From Modestobacter lapidis (lineage in GTDB: Bacteria; Actinomycetota; Actinomycetes; Mycobacteriales; Geodermatophilaceae), in contig JABAKE010000013.1 of the NCBI GenBank assembly GCA_019779905.1, positions 1 through 64,000 of the forward strand: 64,000 bases of DNA, written 5' to 3'. The notes below the pieces were generated by a model. That model saw only the letters and a program-made list of their open reading frames with translations, had not been told where the DNA came from and searched no databases. Positions 11,081 to 18,760 of this stretch are shown one piece after another; position 1 is the stretch's first letter, and each line of letters starts with the position of its first letter. The translations under genes were made by a program, and so were the position numbers.

Positions 11081-13360
11081 ATGACGCGGACTCCCGACGT
11101 GGGGGAGCGAGTGCTGCACATCGTCGGTGAGGGGCGTGCCTGGTCCTTCCGGCCGGCCCAGCCGGTGGTGGTCGGCCGCGACCCCAGCTGCGACGTCCAC
11201 GTTCCCGACGCCCTGGTCAGTGGCATGCACCTGGGCATCCGCTGCGACGGGAACGGCTGGCTGCTGCGCGACCTGGGCAGCCGGAACGGCACCTGGGTCG
11301 ACGGGGTGCCCGAGCAGCGCGCCCGGGTGGCGCCCGACCGGGAGGTCAGCGTCCGGGTCGGCGGCCAGGACGGCCCCGAGCTGCGCCTGAGCTGCGCTCC
11401 CGCCGCGCCGGCCGACGAGCAGCTCCCCGCGGCCCGGCGGGTCATCGTGGTCGGCCGCGATCCTGCCTGCGACGTCGTCGTGGCCACCGATCCGCTGATG
11501 TCCCGGCGCCACGCGGCGGTGGAGACCGGCGCCGAGGCGGCGCTGACCGACCTGGGCAGCTTCAACGGCACCTACCTCAACGGGCACCGCGTCTCCGGCC
11601 GGACGCCGCTGGCGGTCGGCGACAGCGTCGGGGTGGGCGGGACCAGCTTCCGGTGGGACGGGCGCACGCTCAGTCCGGTGGGCGTCCAGCAGGCGGCGCT
11701 CGTCGCCCGGCACCTGGCCGTGACCACGGCGAAGGGCACCCGGCTCCTGGACGACGTGACGCTCACCGTGCGCACCGGGGAGCTGGTCGCCGTCATCGGG
11801 CCGTCCGGCGCGGGCAAGTCGACGCTGCTGGGGGCCCTCACCGGGCTGCGCCCCGCCGGCGCGGGCCGGGTCACCTGGAACGGGCGCGACCTGTACGAGG
11901 AGTACGAGCAGTTGCGGTTCTCCGTCGGCCTGGTGCCCCAGGACGACATCCTGCACCGGCAGCTCACCGTGCGGCGGGCCCTGGACTTCGCCGCCCGGCT
12001 CCGGCTGCCACCGGACACGTCCGCCGCCGAGCGGGACCAGCGGGTGCGGGACGTGCTCGCCGAGGTGCGGCTGACCCCGCAGATCGACCAGCGGATCGAC
12101 TCGCTGTCCGGTGGGCAGCGCAAGCGCATCTCGATCGCGCTGGAGCTGCTCACCGCACCACAGATGCTGTTCCTCGACGAGCCCACCTCCGGGCTGGACG
12201 CCGGGCTGGACCGGCAGGTGATGGAGGGGCTGCGCGTGCTGGCCGATGCCGGCCGGGTGGTCCTCGTCGTCACGCACAGCGTGCTCGCCCTCGACCAGTG
12301 CGACCGGGTGCTGCTGCTGGCGCCGGGAGGAAAGGTCGCGTTCTACGGGCCGCCCGAGCGGTTGCTGCCCTTCTTCGGCGTTCCCGACTTCCCCGGGGTC
12401 TTCGCCGCCCTGGACGACCCGGCCTGGGTGACCCGGTTCGCCGAGTCCTCCGTGCGCCGGGCCTACGTCGAGCCCACCTCCACCGGAACGCCCGCACCGG
12501 TACCCGCGGGGCATGCGCCGGTGCCCGCGCGGCCGGCGCCGCTGCGCCAGCTGGTCACCCTCATCAGACGCAACCTCGCGGTGGTGGCCGCCGACCGGCT
12601 GTTCCTGGTGCTCCTGCTGGGCATGCCCCTGCTGCTGGCCGCGATGGCGCACGCGTTCCCGGGGGAGGCCGGGCTGTCGATGGAGCGGGCGGGCGGCAAC
12701 CCGCACGAGCCCACCCAGCGCATGATCGTGCTGGTCGTCGGGGCGGCTCTGATGGGCACCGCCCTGGCGGTGCGCGAGCTCGTGGCCGAGCGGCCGATCT
12801 ACCGCCGCGAGCACGCGGTGGGCCTCTCGCCCGCGGCCTACCTGGCCAGCAAGGTGGTGGTGCTGGGCGGCTGCGTGGCGCTGCAGTCGCTGGCGTTCAC
12901 CCTGCTGGCGCTGGCCGGGCTGCCCGGACCCGACGACACCCGGCTGCTGCCGTGGGGGCGGCTGGAGGTCGCGGTCGCGGTGGCCGGGGTCGGCGTGGCC
13001 ATGTGCATCGCCGCGCTCGCCGTCTCGGCGCTGGCCCGGTCGGCCGACCAGACCATGCCGGCCCTGGTGGCCCTGGTCATGTGCCAGCTGGTGTTCTGCG
13101 GCGGGCTGTTCCCGCTGTCCGGGCGCGTGGGGCTGGAGCAGCTCGGCTGGGTGCTGCCGGCCCGCACCGGGTACGCCGCGACGGCCTCGACGGTGGGCGT
13201 GCAGCCCCTGGGCGGGGAGCAGACCGAACCCCTCTTCGAGCCCACCACCGGGCAGTGGTTGGTCGACATCGGGCTGCTGGCGGCGCAGTCGGCGGCCTTC
13301 CTGGCCCTCGCCGCGTGGGCGCTGTCGCGGTCGGTGGCCCGGGGGGAGGCCGGCCGCTGA
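11081..13360 (+). CDS. FHA-FHA-ABC transporter (ATPase and permease in one chain)
   Basis: 759 residues, RBS GAGGAGGAGG before ATG 11081. Two FHA domains: the first (about 20-100) has GRDPSCD and RNGTWVDG but VSGMH in place of the usual SRxH, so phosphothreonine binding may be weak. The second (about 125-200) is canonical with GRDPACD, MSRRHA and FNGTYLNG. The ABC domain (about 215-440) has Walker A GPSGAGKST, signature LSGGQRKR and Walker B MLFLDEPTSGLD. Six membrane helices of ABC2 type fill 500-750. It resembles ABCG-type exporters and M. tuberculosis Rv1747, which is phosphorylated by PknF. The kinase lies 23 bp upstream. Confidence 0.9.
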   Translation: MTRTPDVGERVLHIVGEGRAWSFRPAQPVVVGRDPSCDVHVPDALVSGMHLGIRCDGNGWLLRDLGSRNGTWVDGVPEQRARVAPDREVSVRVGGQDGPELRLSCAPAAPADEQLPAARRVIVVGRDPACDVVVATDPLMSRRHAAVETGAEAALTDLGSFNGTYLNGHRVSGRTPLAVGDSVGVGGTSFRWDGRTLSPVGVQQAALVARHLAVTTAKGTRLLDDVTLTVRTGELVAVIGPSGAGKSTLLGALTGLRPAGAGRVTWNGRDLYEEYEQLRFSVGLVPQDDILHRQLTVRRALDFAARLRLPPDTSAAERDQRVRDVLAEVRLTPQIDQRIDSLSGGQRKRISIALELLTAPQMLFLDEPTSGLDAGLDRQVMEGLRVLADAGRVVLVVTHSVLALDQCDRVLLLAPGGKVAFYGPPERLLPFFGVPDFPGVFAALDDPAWVTRFAESSVRRAYVEPTSTGTPAPVPAGHAPVPARPAPLRQLVTLIRRNLAVVAADRLFLVLLLGMPLLLAAMAHAFPGEAGLSMERAGGNPHEPTQRMIVLVVGAALMGTALAVRELVAERPIYRREHAVGLSPAAYLASKVVVLGGCVALQSLAFTLLALAGLPGPDDTRLLPWGRLEVAVAVAGVGVAMCIAALAVSALARSADQTMPALVALVMCQLVFCGGLFPLSGRVGLEQLGWVLPARTGYAATASTVGVQPLGGEQTEPLFEPTTGQWLVDIGLLAAQSAAFLALAAWALSRSVARGEAGR

Positions 13361-13494
13361 CCGCTCCGGGGCCACCCGTCCGGAGGACACCGGCCGGGTC
13401 AGGAACGCGCCGGGGCCCTGCGACGTTGGACTGACAGCGTGGGGTGGACCAAGCTGAGCCCCACGGACCGACCAGTCACCTCGAGGAGATGACG

Positions 13495-14304
13495 ATGCCC
13501 AGCAGCAATCCGGCCTTCAGCCGGGGGTTCCCCGCCGCCGGCAACGGCCAGTACGCCAGTTGGGGCACCGCCCCCCAGCAGACGTACGGCGGGGCGCCCA
13601 CGCAGCACGACCCGTACACCGCTCCGTCGCCGTACGCGGCCACGAGCACCACCTACCTGACGATGGACGACGTCGTCACCAAGACCGGCATCAGCTTCCT
13701 GGTGACCGTCCTGGCCGCCGCGGCGGTCTGGGCGATGCCGGGCGAGGCGGCCTGGGGCCTGGCGCTCCCGGCGGTCCTGGTGGCCTTCGTCGTCGGTCTG
13801 GTCATCTCGTTCAAGCAGATCGCCAGCCCGGTCGCCACGCTCGCCTACGCCGCCCTGATGGGTGCCGGCCTCGGCGCGATCAGCGAGGCGTTCAACAGCA
13901 TCTACCCCGGCATCGTCATGCAGGCGATCATCGGCACCTTCGGTGTCTTCGGCGGCATGCTGCTGGTCTACAAGACCGGTGCCATCCGGGTCACCCCCAA
14001 GCTGACCCGCTGGATCGTCGGCGCCATGATCGGCGTCCTGGTCCTGATGGTGGCCAACCTGATCGGCGGCCTGTTCGGCGCCGACCTCGGCCTGCGTGAC
14101 GGCGGCCCGGTGGCGATCATCTTCAGCCTCGTCGTGATCGGGGTGGCCGCGTTCTCGTTGCTGCTCGACTTCGACATGGCCGACGAGGCGATCCGCCGCG
14201 GTGCCCCCGCCAAGTTCGCCTGGTACATCGCCTTCGGCCTGCTGGTCACGGTCGTCTGGCTGTACCTGGAGATCCTGCGTCTGCTCAGCTACTTCCGCGA
14301 GTAA
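13495..14304 (+). CDS. Bax inhibitor-1/YccA family membrane protein
   Basis: 269 residues. A Gly/Tyr/Gln-rich cytoplasmic N-terminus (1-50) precedes seven hydrophobic helices between about 60 and 268. The pattern ALMGAGLGAISEAFNSIYPGIVMQA and the C-terminal LLDFDMADEAIRRGAP...WYIAFGLLVTVVWLYLEILRLLS match the long YccA-like actinobacterial branch. Family members are proton- or calcium-leak channels or regulators of membrane proteases; the role here is unknown. GAGGAG at 13484-13489 favours ATG 13495 over ATG 13489. The perfect terminator at 14317-14360 follows. Confidence 0.88.
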   Translation: MPSSNPAFSRGFPAAGNGQYASWGTAPQQTYGGAPTQHDPYTAPSPYAATSTTYLTMDDVVTKTGISFLVTVLAAAAVWAMPGEAAWGLALPAVLVAFVVGLVISFKQIASPVATLAYAALMGAGLGAISEAFNSIYPGIVMQAIIGTFGVFGGMLLVYKTGAIRVTPKLTRWIVGAMIGVLVLMVANLIGGLFGADLGLRDGGPVAIIFSLVVIGVAAFSLLLDFDMADEAIRRGAPAKFAWYIAFGLLVTVVWLYLEILRLLSYFRE

Positions 14305-14316
14305 GAGCAGGACCAC

Positions 14317-14360
14317 ACGACCGTGGCCCGGTCCCCGCGAGGGGACCGGGCCACGGTCGT
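14317..14360. terminator. Perfect 20-bp bidirectional terminator
   Basis: Arms 14317-14336 and 14341-14360 pair perfectly around a GCGA tetraloop and are followed by TTCTTC. It lies between the convergent Bax-inhibitor and thiolase genes and would serve both. Confidence 0.9.
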
Positions 14361-14363
14361 TCT

Positions 14364-15584
14364 TCAGGACAGGCGCTCGACCACCATCGCCATGCCCTGG
14401 CCGCCGCCGACGCACATCGTCTCCAGGCCGAACTGGCCGTCCCGCGCGCGCAGACCGTTGAGCAGGGTGCCGGTGATCCGCGCCCCGGTCATGCCGAACG
14501 GGTGGCCGACGGCGATCGCGCCGCCGTGCACGTTCAGCTTGTCGATGTCGATGCCCAGGTCGCGGTAACTGGGGATCACCTGCGCGGCGAACGCCTCGTT
14601 GATCTCCACCAGGTCGATGTCGGAGATCGACATGCCCGCCCGGGCCAGCGCCTGCTCCGTCGCCGCGACCGGGCCGTAGCCCATGATCTCCGGCGACAGG
14701 CCGGTGACCCCGGTGGAGACCACCCGGGCCAGCGGCGTGATGCCGAGCTCGCGGGCCCTGGTGTCGCTCATGACCACGAGGGCGGCGGCCCCGTCGTTGA
14801 GCGGGCAGGCATTGCCGGCGGTGACCCGGCCGTCGGGACGGAACACCGGCTTGAGGGCCGAGATGGCCTCGATCGTGGTGCCGGCGCGGGGGCCGTCGTC
14901 CGCGCTGACCACCGACCCGTCGGGCAGCGTGACCGGGGTGATCTCGCGGGCCCAGAAACCGTCCGCGATGGCCTGTTCGGCACGGTTCTGGCTGCGGACA
15001 GCGAACTCGTCCATCTCCTGCCGCGAGACGTCCTTCAGCAGCGCCAGGTTCTCCGCCGTCTGCCCCATCGCGATGTAGGCGTCGGGGAGCTCGCCGTCCT
15101 CCCGCGGGTCGCGCCAGCTCTCCGCACCGCTCTCGGCGGTCTTGGCGACCGTGGCCTGGGCGGCGCTGAACCGCGGGTTCTGGGTGTCGGGCAGCGAGTC
15201 AGAGCTGCCCTTGGCGAACCGGGACACCATCTCGACGCCGGCGGAGACGAACACGTCGCCCTCGCCGGCCTTGATGGCGTGCAGCGCCATCCGGGTGGTC
15301 TGCAGCGACGAGGAGCAGTAGCGGGTGACCGTGGTGCCGGGCAGGTGGTCCATGCCGAGCAGCACCGCGACGATGCGGCCCATGTTGTACCCCTGCTCGC
15401 CGCCGGGCAGGCCGCAGCCGAGCATGAGGTCGTCGATGTCGGTGGGGTCGAGCTGGGGCACCTGGTCCAGCGCGGCGCGCACGATGGTGGCGGCCAGGTC
15501 GTCGGGGCGCAGGTCCTTCAGGGAGCCCTTGAACGCCCGCCCGATGGGTGAGCGCGCGGTGGCGACGATGACGGCTTCGGGCAT
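14364..15584 (-). CDS. Acetyl-CoA C-acyltransferase (thiolase)
   Basis: 406 residues. Thiolases catalyse the last, CoA-dependent cleavage in fatty acid beta-oxidation or its reverse condensation. The nucleophilic cysteine is in [17 protein letters not shown] (about residue 90), the catalytic His in [16 protein letters not shown] and the second cysteine in [14 protein letters not shown]. The N-terminus [22 protein letters not shown] is standard, and GGAGGA precedes the ATG. The following minus-strand neighbour upstream is an SGNH hydrolase, matching the fadA3-Rv1075c order of M. tuberculosis. Degradative use is more likely given the broad FadA-type sequence. Confidence 0.93.
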   Translation of the reverse strand: MPEAVIVATARSPIGRAFKGSLKDLRPDDLAATIVRAALDQVPQLDPTDIDDLMLGCGLPGGEQGYNMGRIVAVLLGMDHLPGTTVTRYCSSSLQTTRMALHAIKAGEGDVFVSAGVEMVSRFAKGSSDSLPDTQNPRFSAAQATVAKTAESGAESWRDPREDGELPDAYIAMGQTAENLALLKDVSRQEMDEFAVRSQNRAEQAIADGFWAREITPVTLPDGSVVSADDGPRAGTTIEAISALKPVFRPDGRVTAGNACPLNDGAAALVVMSDTRARELGITPLARVVSTGVTGLSPEIMGYGPVAATEQALARAGMSISDIDLVEINEAFAAQVIPSYRDLGIDIDKLNVHGGAIAVGHPFGMTGARITGTLLNGLRARDGQFGLETMCVGGGQGMAMVVERLS

Positions 15585-15645
15585 GGGTCCTCCACGATGA
15601 GGCGCCACCGGACGGGCGGCGACGGACGTCGGGTCGACGCCGAAC

Positions 15646-16683
15646 CTACTCCCCGGTAGGCGGCTCAGCCGGGTCGCCGGAGGCGGCCGGACGAGCCGTT
15701 CCCCCGGGGGCGGCGATGGCCGGCGGACGGCGCCGCCGCAGCCGCGCCCAGGGCCCGCGGGGGCCGGTCTCCTCGCCGCGCACATCGGTGGCCTGCACCT
15801 CGGTACCGGTGCGCCCGGCGGCACGGGCGGCGGCCTGGGCGACCGGACGGACGGTGTCCCGGCGCATCCGCAGGCCCCGGTCGGCTGCGGCCGGCCACAC
15901 GCCGACGGCGTCGGCGACCGAGGGCAGCAGCACCGCGGCGGCGGCGGCGTACCCGGCCGCGGAAGGGTGGAACTCGTCGCTGCTGAACAGCTCCCGGTCG
16001 GTGGCGAACTTCGGGCCGAGCACGGAGCCCAGCGACACCGTCCGGCCGCCCTCGGCGACCACGGCGATCGTCTGGGCGGCTGCGAGCTGCCGGCTCCAGC
16101 GCCGGGCGAGGACCCGCAGCGGCTGACGGATCGGCCGGATCGTGCCGAGGTCCGGGCAGGTGCCGACGACGACCTGGCAGCCGGCGGCGACCAGCACCCG
16201 GACCGCCTCGGCGAGGTTGCGCACCGAGTCGGCGGGGCGGGCCCGGTTGGTGACGTCGTTGGCCCCGATCATGATCACGGCCACGTCGGGCTCCTCGGCC
16301 AGGGCCAGTTCGACCTGTGCGGCCAGCCGGGCCGAGGTGGCGCCGGTGCCGGCCAGCCGCACGAACCGGACGGGCCGTTCGGCGAGCTCGGTCAGCGCCG
16401 AGGCGATCAGCACGCCGGGGGTCTGCTCGGCCCGGTGGACGCCCAGCCCGACGGCGCTCGAGTCGCCGAGCATGGCCAGCACGATGGGCCTGCCCCGGCC
16501 GCTGCCGTAGCGCCCGTTGCCGTTGGGCGGGTCGGCCGGCGCCCGCCGGACCTCGATCGTCCGCCGGGCGTCCCGGGCCTCATGGCGCAGCAGACCCACG
16601 AGCGCGGCGCCGGCGATGCCGAGGCCGCCGCCGCCGTACATGGCGCCGGTCACCAGCCGCCGTGCCCTGCTCGCGCGTGTCAC
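15646..16683 (-). CDS. SGNH/GDSL hydrolase family protein, probably exported
   Basis: 345 residues from GTG 16681-16683. An N-terminal hydrophobic helix (about 8-30, RRLVTGAMYGGGGLGIAGAALVGLL) acts as signal anchor. The hydrolase domain follows: block I LAMLGDSSAVGLG (catalytic Ser), block III MIGANDVTN (Asn) and block V SSDEFHPSAAGY (Asp and His). An arginine- and proline-rich C-terminal tail is predicted disordered. This resembles M. tuberculosis Rv1075c, an exported GDSL esterase. The gene is divergent from the DUF2252 gene. Confidence 0.85.
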   Translation of the reverse strand: MTRASRARRLVTGAMYGGGGLGIAGAALVGLLRHEARDARRTIEVRRAPADPPNGNGRYGSGRGRPIVLAMLGDSSAVGLGVHRAEQTPGVLIASALTELAERPVRFVRLAGTGATSARLAAQVELALAEEPDVAVIMIGANDVTNRARPADSVRNLAEAVRVLVAAGCQVVVGTCPDLGTIRPIRQPLRVLARRWSRQLAAAQTIAVVAEGGRTVSLGSVLGPKFATDRELFSSDEFHPSAAGYAAAAAVLLPSVADAVGVWPAAADRGLRMRRDTVRPVAQAAARAAGRTGTEVQATDVRGEETGPRGPWARLRRRRPPAIAAPGGTARPAASGDPAEPPTGE

Positions 16684-16752
16684 CCCGTCCGCCTCTCCCT
16701 CGCAGGTGCCGCCCTGGAGCAGCGGCACCTGATCAGCAGGCTAGCCACCGCC

Positions 16753-16758
16753 TACGGT
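16753..16758 (+). promoter_or_regulatory. -10 element TACGGT for a leaderless DUF2252 transcript
   Basis: TACGGT ends 6 nt before GTG 16765 with no ribosome-binding site between. Confidence 0.55.
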
Positions 16759-16764
16759 GGGGCC

Positions 16765-18120
16765 GTGCCCGACCGAGCAGACCTCACCCCTTCCGACGAC
16801 GGGGCCCGACGGCAGCAGATCGTCGACGTCCTGGTGGACGCCTTCGCCGACCTGATGACCGCCGACGCCGACGCCTTCCGGACCAAGTTCCGCAAGATGG
16901 CTGCCGACCCGTTCGCCTTCTACCGCGGATCGGCACCGCTCTTCTACGCCGACATGGTGGCGATGGGCGACCGCTGGTGCGACGAGCGGACGTCGCGGGT
17001 GTGGATCCACGGTGACCTGCACGCGGAGAACTTCGGCACCTACATGGACAGCATCGGGCGGATCGTCTTCGACGTGAACGACTTCGACGAGGCCTGTCTC
17101 GGCCACGTCAGCTGGGACCTCCGCCGCTTCGCCGCCAGCCTGGCGCTGCTGGCCTGGCGCAAGGCGCTGTCCGACGACGTCATCGCCGAGCTGATCGGGA
17201 TCTACCTGGCGGCCTACCTGGACCAGGTGGAGGCGTTCCGGACCGCCGACGACGACCGCGACTTCGCCCTGCTGCGGGAGAACACCGAGGGGGCCGTCCA
17301 CGACCTCGTGCTGTCCACCGCCGAGCGGACCAGGGTGGGGCTGCTCGACCGGTTGACCGTCATCGAGGACCACCGGCGCCGCTTCGCCGACACTCCACGG
17401 CACCGCCGGCTCGACGAGGCCGAGCACGATCGGGTGCTGGCCGCCATCGAGCGCTACCGGGAGACCATCCCGCCGGGCAAGCGCCGCCGGGACATCGCCT
17501 ACGACGTGAAGGACCTGGTGGGCACCGGCGGGTTCGGCATCGGCAGCGCGGGGCTGCCCGCCTACACGGTGCTGCTCGAGGGCTACGACCAGGCCCTGGA
17601 GAACGACGTCGTCCTGTCGATCAAGCAGGGCGGGGTGCCGGCGGCCGGCCGGGTCCTCGCCGACGCGGGGTTCGCGGCCTACTTCGCGCACGAGGGGGAG
17701 CGCACGGCGGCCAGCCAGCGGGCGCTGCAGTCGCACGCCTCGCCCTTCCTGGGCCACACCGAGATCGACGGCGTCGGCTTCGTCGTGTCCGAGCTCTCGC
17801 CCTACGAGCGGGACCTGGAGTGGGACGACCTGACCGAGCCGGCCGAGATCGCCCCGGTCGTCGCCCAGCTCGGGCGGGCCACCGCCAAGACGCACTGCGT
17901 CGGGGACGCCGACAGCGACCACACGCTGGTCGACTTCCAGACCGAGGAGGCGATCGCTGCGATGGTCGGGAACCGCCGCGCGGAGTTCGTTGCCGACATC
18001 GTCGACTTCGCGCACGCCTACGCCCGCCGGACCCGGGAGGACCACCGGTTGTTCGTCAACGCCTTCCGGGCCGGGGAGATCCCGGGAATCAGCTCCAGCG
18101 GGACCCAGCCGCTCACCTGA
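16765..18120 (+). CDS. DUF2252 family protein (kinase-fold-like)
   Basis: 451 residues. DUF2252 proteins resemble the aminoglycoside phosphotransferase/choline kinase fold: here VWIHGDLHAENFGTY near 75 and IVFDVNDFDEACLGH near 95 parallel the HGDLHxxN and D motifs of that fold, and KDLVGTGGFGIGS near 255 looks like a glycine-rich loop. Substrate and reaction are unknown. Start GTG 16765 fits the -10 hexamer 6 nt upstream. The stop codon overlaps the end of the convergent GNAT gene by 8 bp. Confidence 0.82.
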   Translation: MPDRADLTPSDDGARRQQIVDVLVDAFADLMTADADAFRTKFRKMAADPFAFYRGSAPLFYADMVAMGDRWCDERTSRVWIHGDLHAENFGTYMDSIGRIVFDVNDFDEACLGHVSWDLRRFAASLALLAWRKALSDDVIAELIGIYLAAYLDQVEAFRTADDDRDFALLRENTEGAVHDLVLSTAERTRVGLLDRLTVIEDHRRRFADTPRHRRLDEAEHDRVLAAIERYRETIPPGKRRRDIAYDVKDLVGTGGFGIGSAGLPAYTVLLEGYDQALENDVVLSIKQGGVPAAGRVLADAGFAAYFAHEGERTAASQRALQSHASPFLGHTEIDGVGFVVSELSPYERDLEWDDLTEPAEIAPVVAQLGRATAKTHCVGDADSDHTLVDFQTEEAIAAMVGNRRAEFVADIVDFAHAYARRTREDHRLFVNAFRAGEIPGISSSGTQPLT

Positions 18121-18577
18121 TCGGCAGCTCCACGACCATGCCGCGGTGCGGGCCGACCGGGCGCAGGTCGTAATCGCCGGTGACGACGGTGAAGCCGATC
18201 CGCTCGTAGAAGCCGACGGCGGCCGCCCGGGCGTCGCACCAGACGAGGTCCGCGCCGCGCTGGACGACCCGGGTCAGGCCCTCGGCGACCAGCGCGCGGC
18301 CGGCGCCGAGCCCGCGGACACGGGGATCGGTGGCCATCCCGCGCAGCTGCCACGGGGCCTCGGCCTGCCGCCATGGGCAGTCCCGGGGGTGGAAGCGCAC
18401 GACGCCGACGATCTCGCCGCCGTCCAGCCGGGCGGCCAGGTGCAGGGCGTACGGGGCGTCGTCCCCGTCGATCTCCGGCGGGCGCCCATGGCGGAGTTCC
18501 TGGGCGCGCAGCGGGTAGGTGGCCGCGGCGTCGACCTGCTCGACGGTGATCATGCCCGGACTCGCCTCGGTGCTCAC
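18113..18577 (-). CDS. GNAT family N-acetyltransferase
   Basis: 154 residues. The fold is recognisable from IVGVVRFHPRDCPW (beta strand 4), the acetyl-CoA loop LRGMATDPRVRGLGAGRALV (Q/RxxGxG/A motif) and the C-terminal GFYERIGFTVVTGDYDLRPVGPHRGMVVEL. The substrate cannot be told. GTG 18575-18577 is preferred over the internal ATG eight codons later because GAGAAT lies 6 nt upstream on this strand. It overlaps the convergent DUF2252 stop by 8 bp. Confidence 0.85.
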   Translation of the reverse strand: MSTEASPGMITVEQVDAAATYPLRAQELRHGRPPEIDGDDAPYALHLAARLDGGEIVGVVRFHPRDCPWRQAEAPWQLRGMATDPRVRGLGAGRALVAEGLTRVVQRGADLVWCDARAAAVGFYERIGFTVVTGDYDLRPVGPHRGMVVELPIR

Positions 18578-18583
18578 GGGTCC

Positions 18584-18589
18584 ATTCTC
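18584..18589 (-). promoter_or_regulatory. -10 element GAGAAT (minus strand) for the GNAT gene
   Basis: On the minus strand GAGAAT ends 6 nt before GTG 18577, indicating a leaderless transcript and fixing the start. Confidence 0.5.
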
Positions 18590-18634
18590 CCCGACGCCGT
18601 CCAGACGGCCCCGGTTCAGGTGGTGGTCCTTTCG

Positions 18635-18760
18635 CTCACCGAGATCGCCGCCCCCTTCGGACCCGCAGCAGAAGGACCTGCTCCTCCCCAGCCCTCGCAA
18701 GCTCGGGCCGGGCCCCGGGAGCAGGCCTCACCGAGATCGCCGCCCCCTTCGGACGCGCAG
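18635..18760. repeat. 34-bp direct repeat flanking hairpin element copy 2
   Basis: The segment 18635-18668 recurs at 18727-18760 with one mismatch (28 bases identical, then C/G, then CGCAG). The second copy is the 3' end of the VWA gene including its stop codon. The hairpin element 18671-18727 lies exactly between the copies, as if it had been inserted with duplication of the gene end. Confidence 0.85.
18671..18727. repeat. Intergenic hairpin element, copy 2
   Basis: Begins GAAGGACCTGCTCC and ends GGGAGCAGGCC; the CTGCTCC/GGAGCAG stem differs from copies 3 and 4 in both arms, so pairing is kept. It lies directly after the VWA gene on the minus strand and probably terminates it. Confidence 0.8.

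Noticed and set aside
10757-13390. An 877-codon minus-strand frame opposite the FHA-ABC gene
   Set aside because: Low-complexity, His/Gln/Arg-rich translation; the plus strand encodes clear FHA and ABC motifs in this region.
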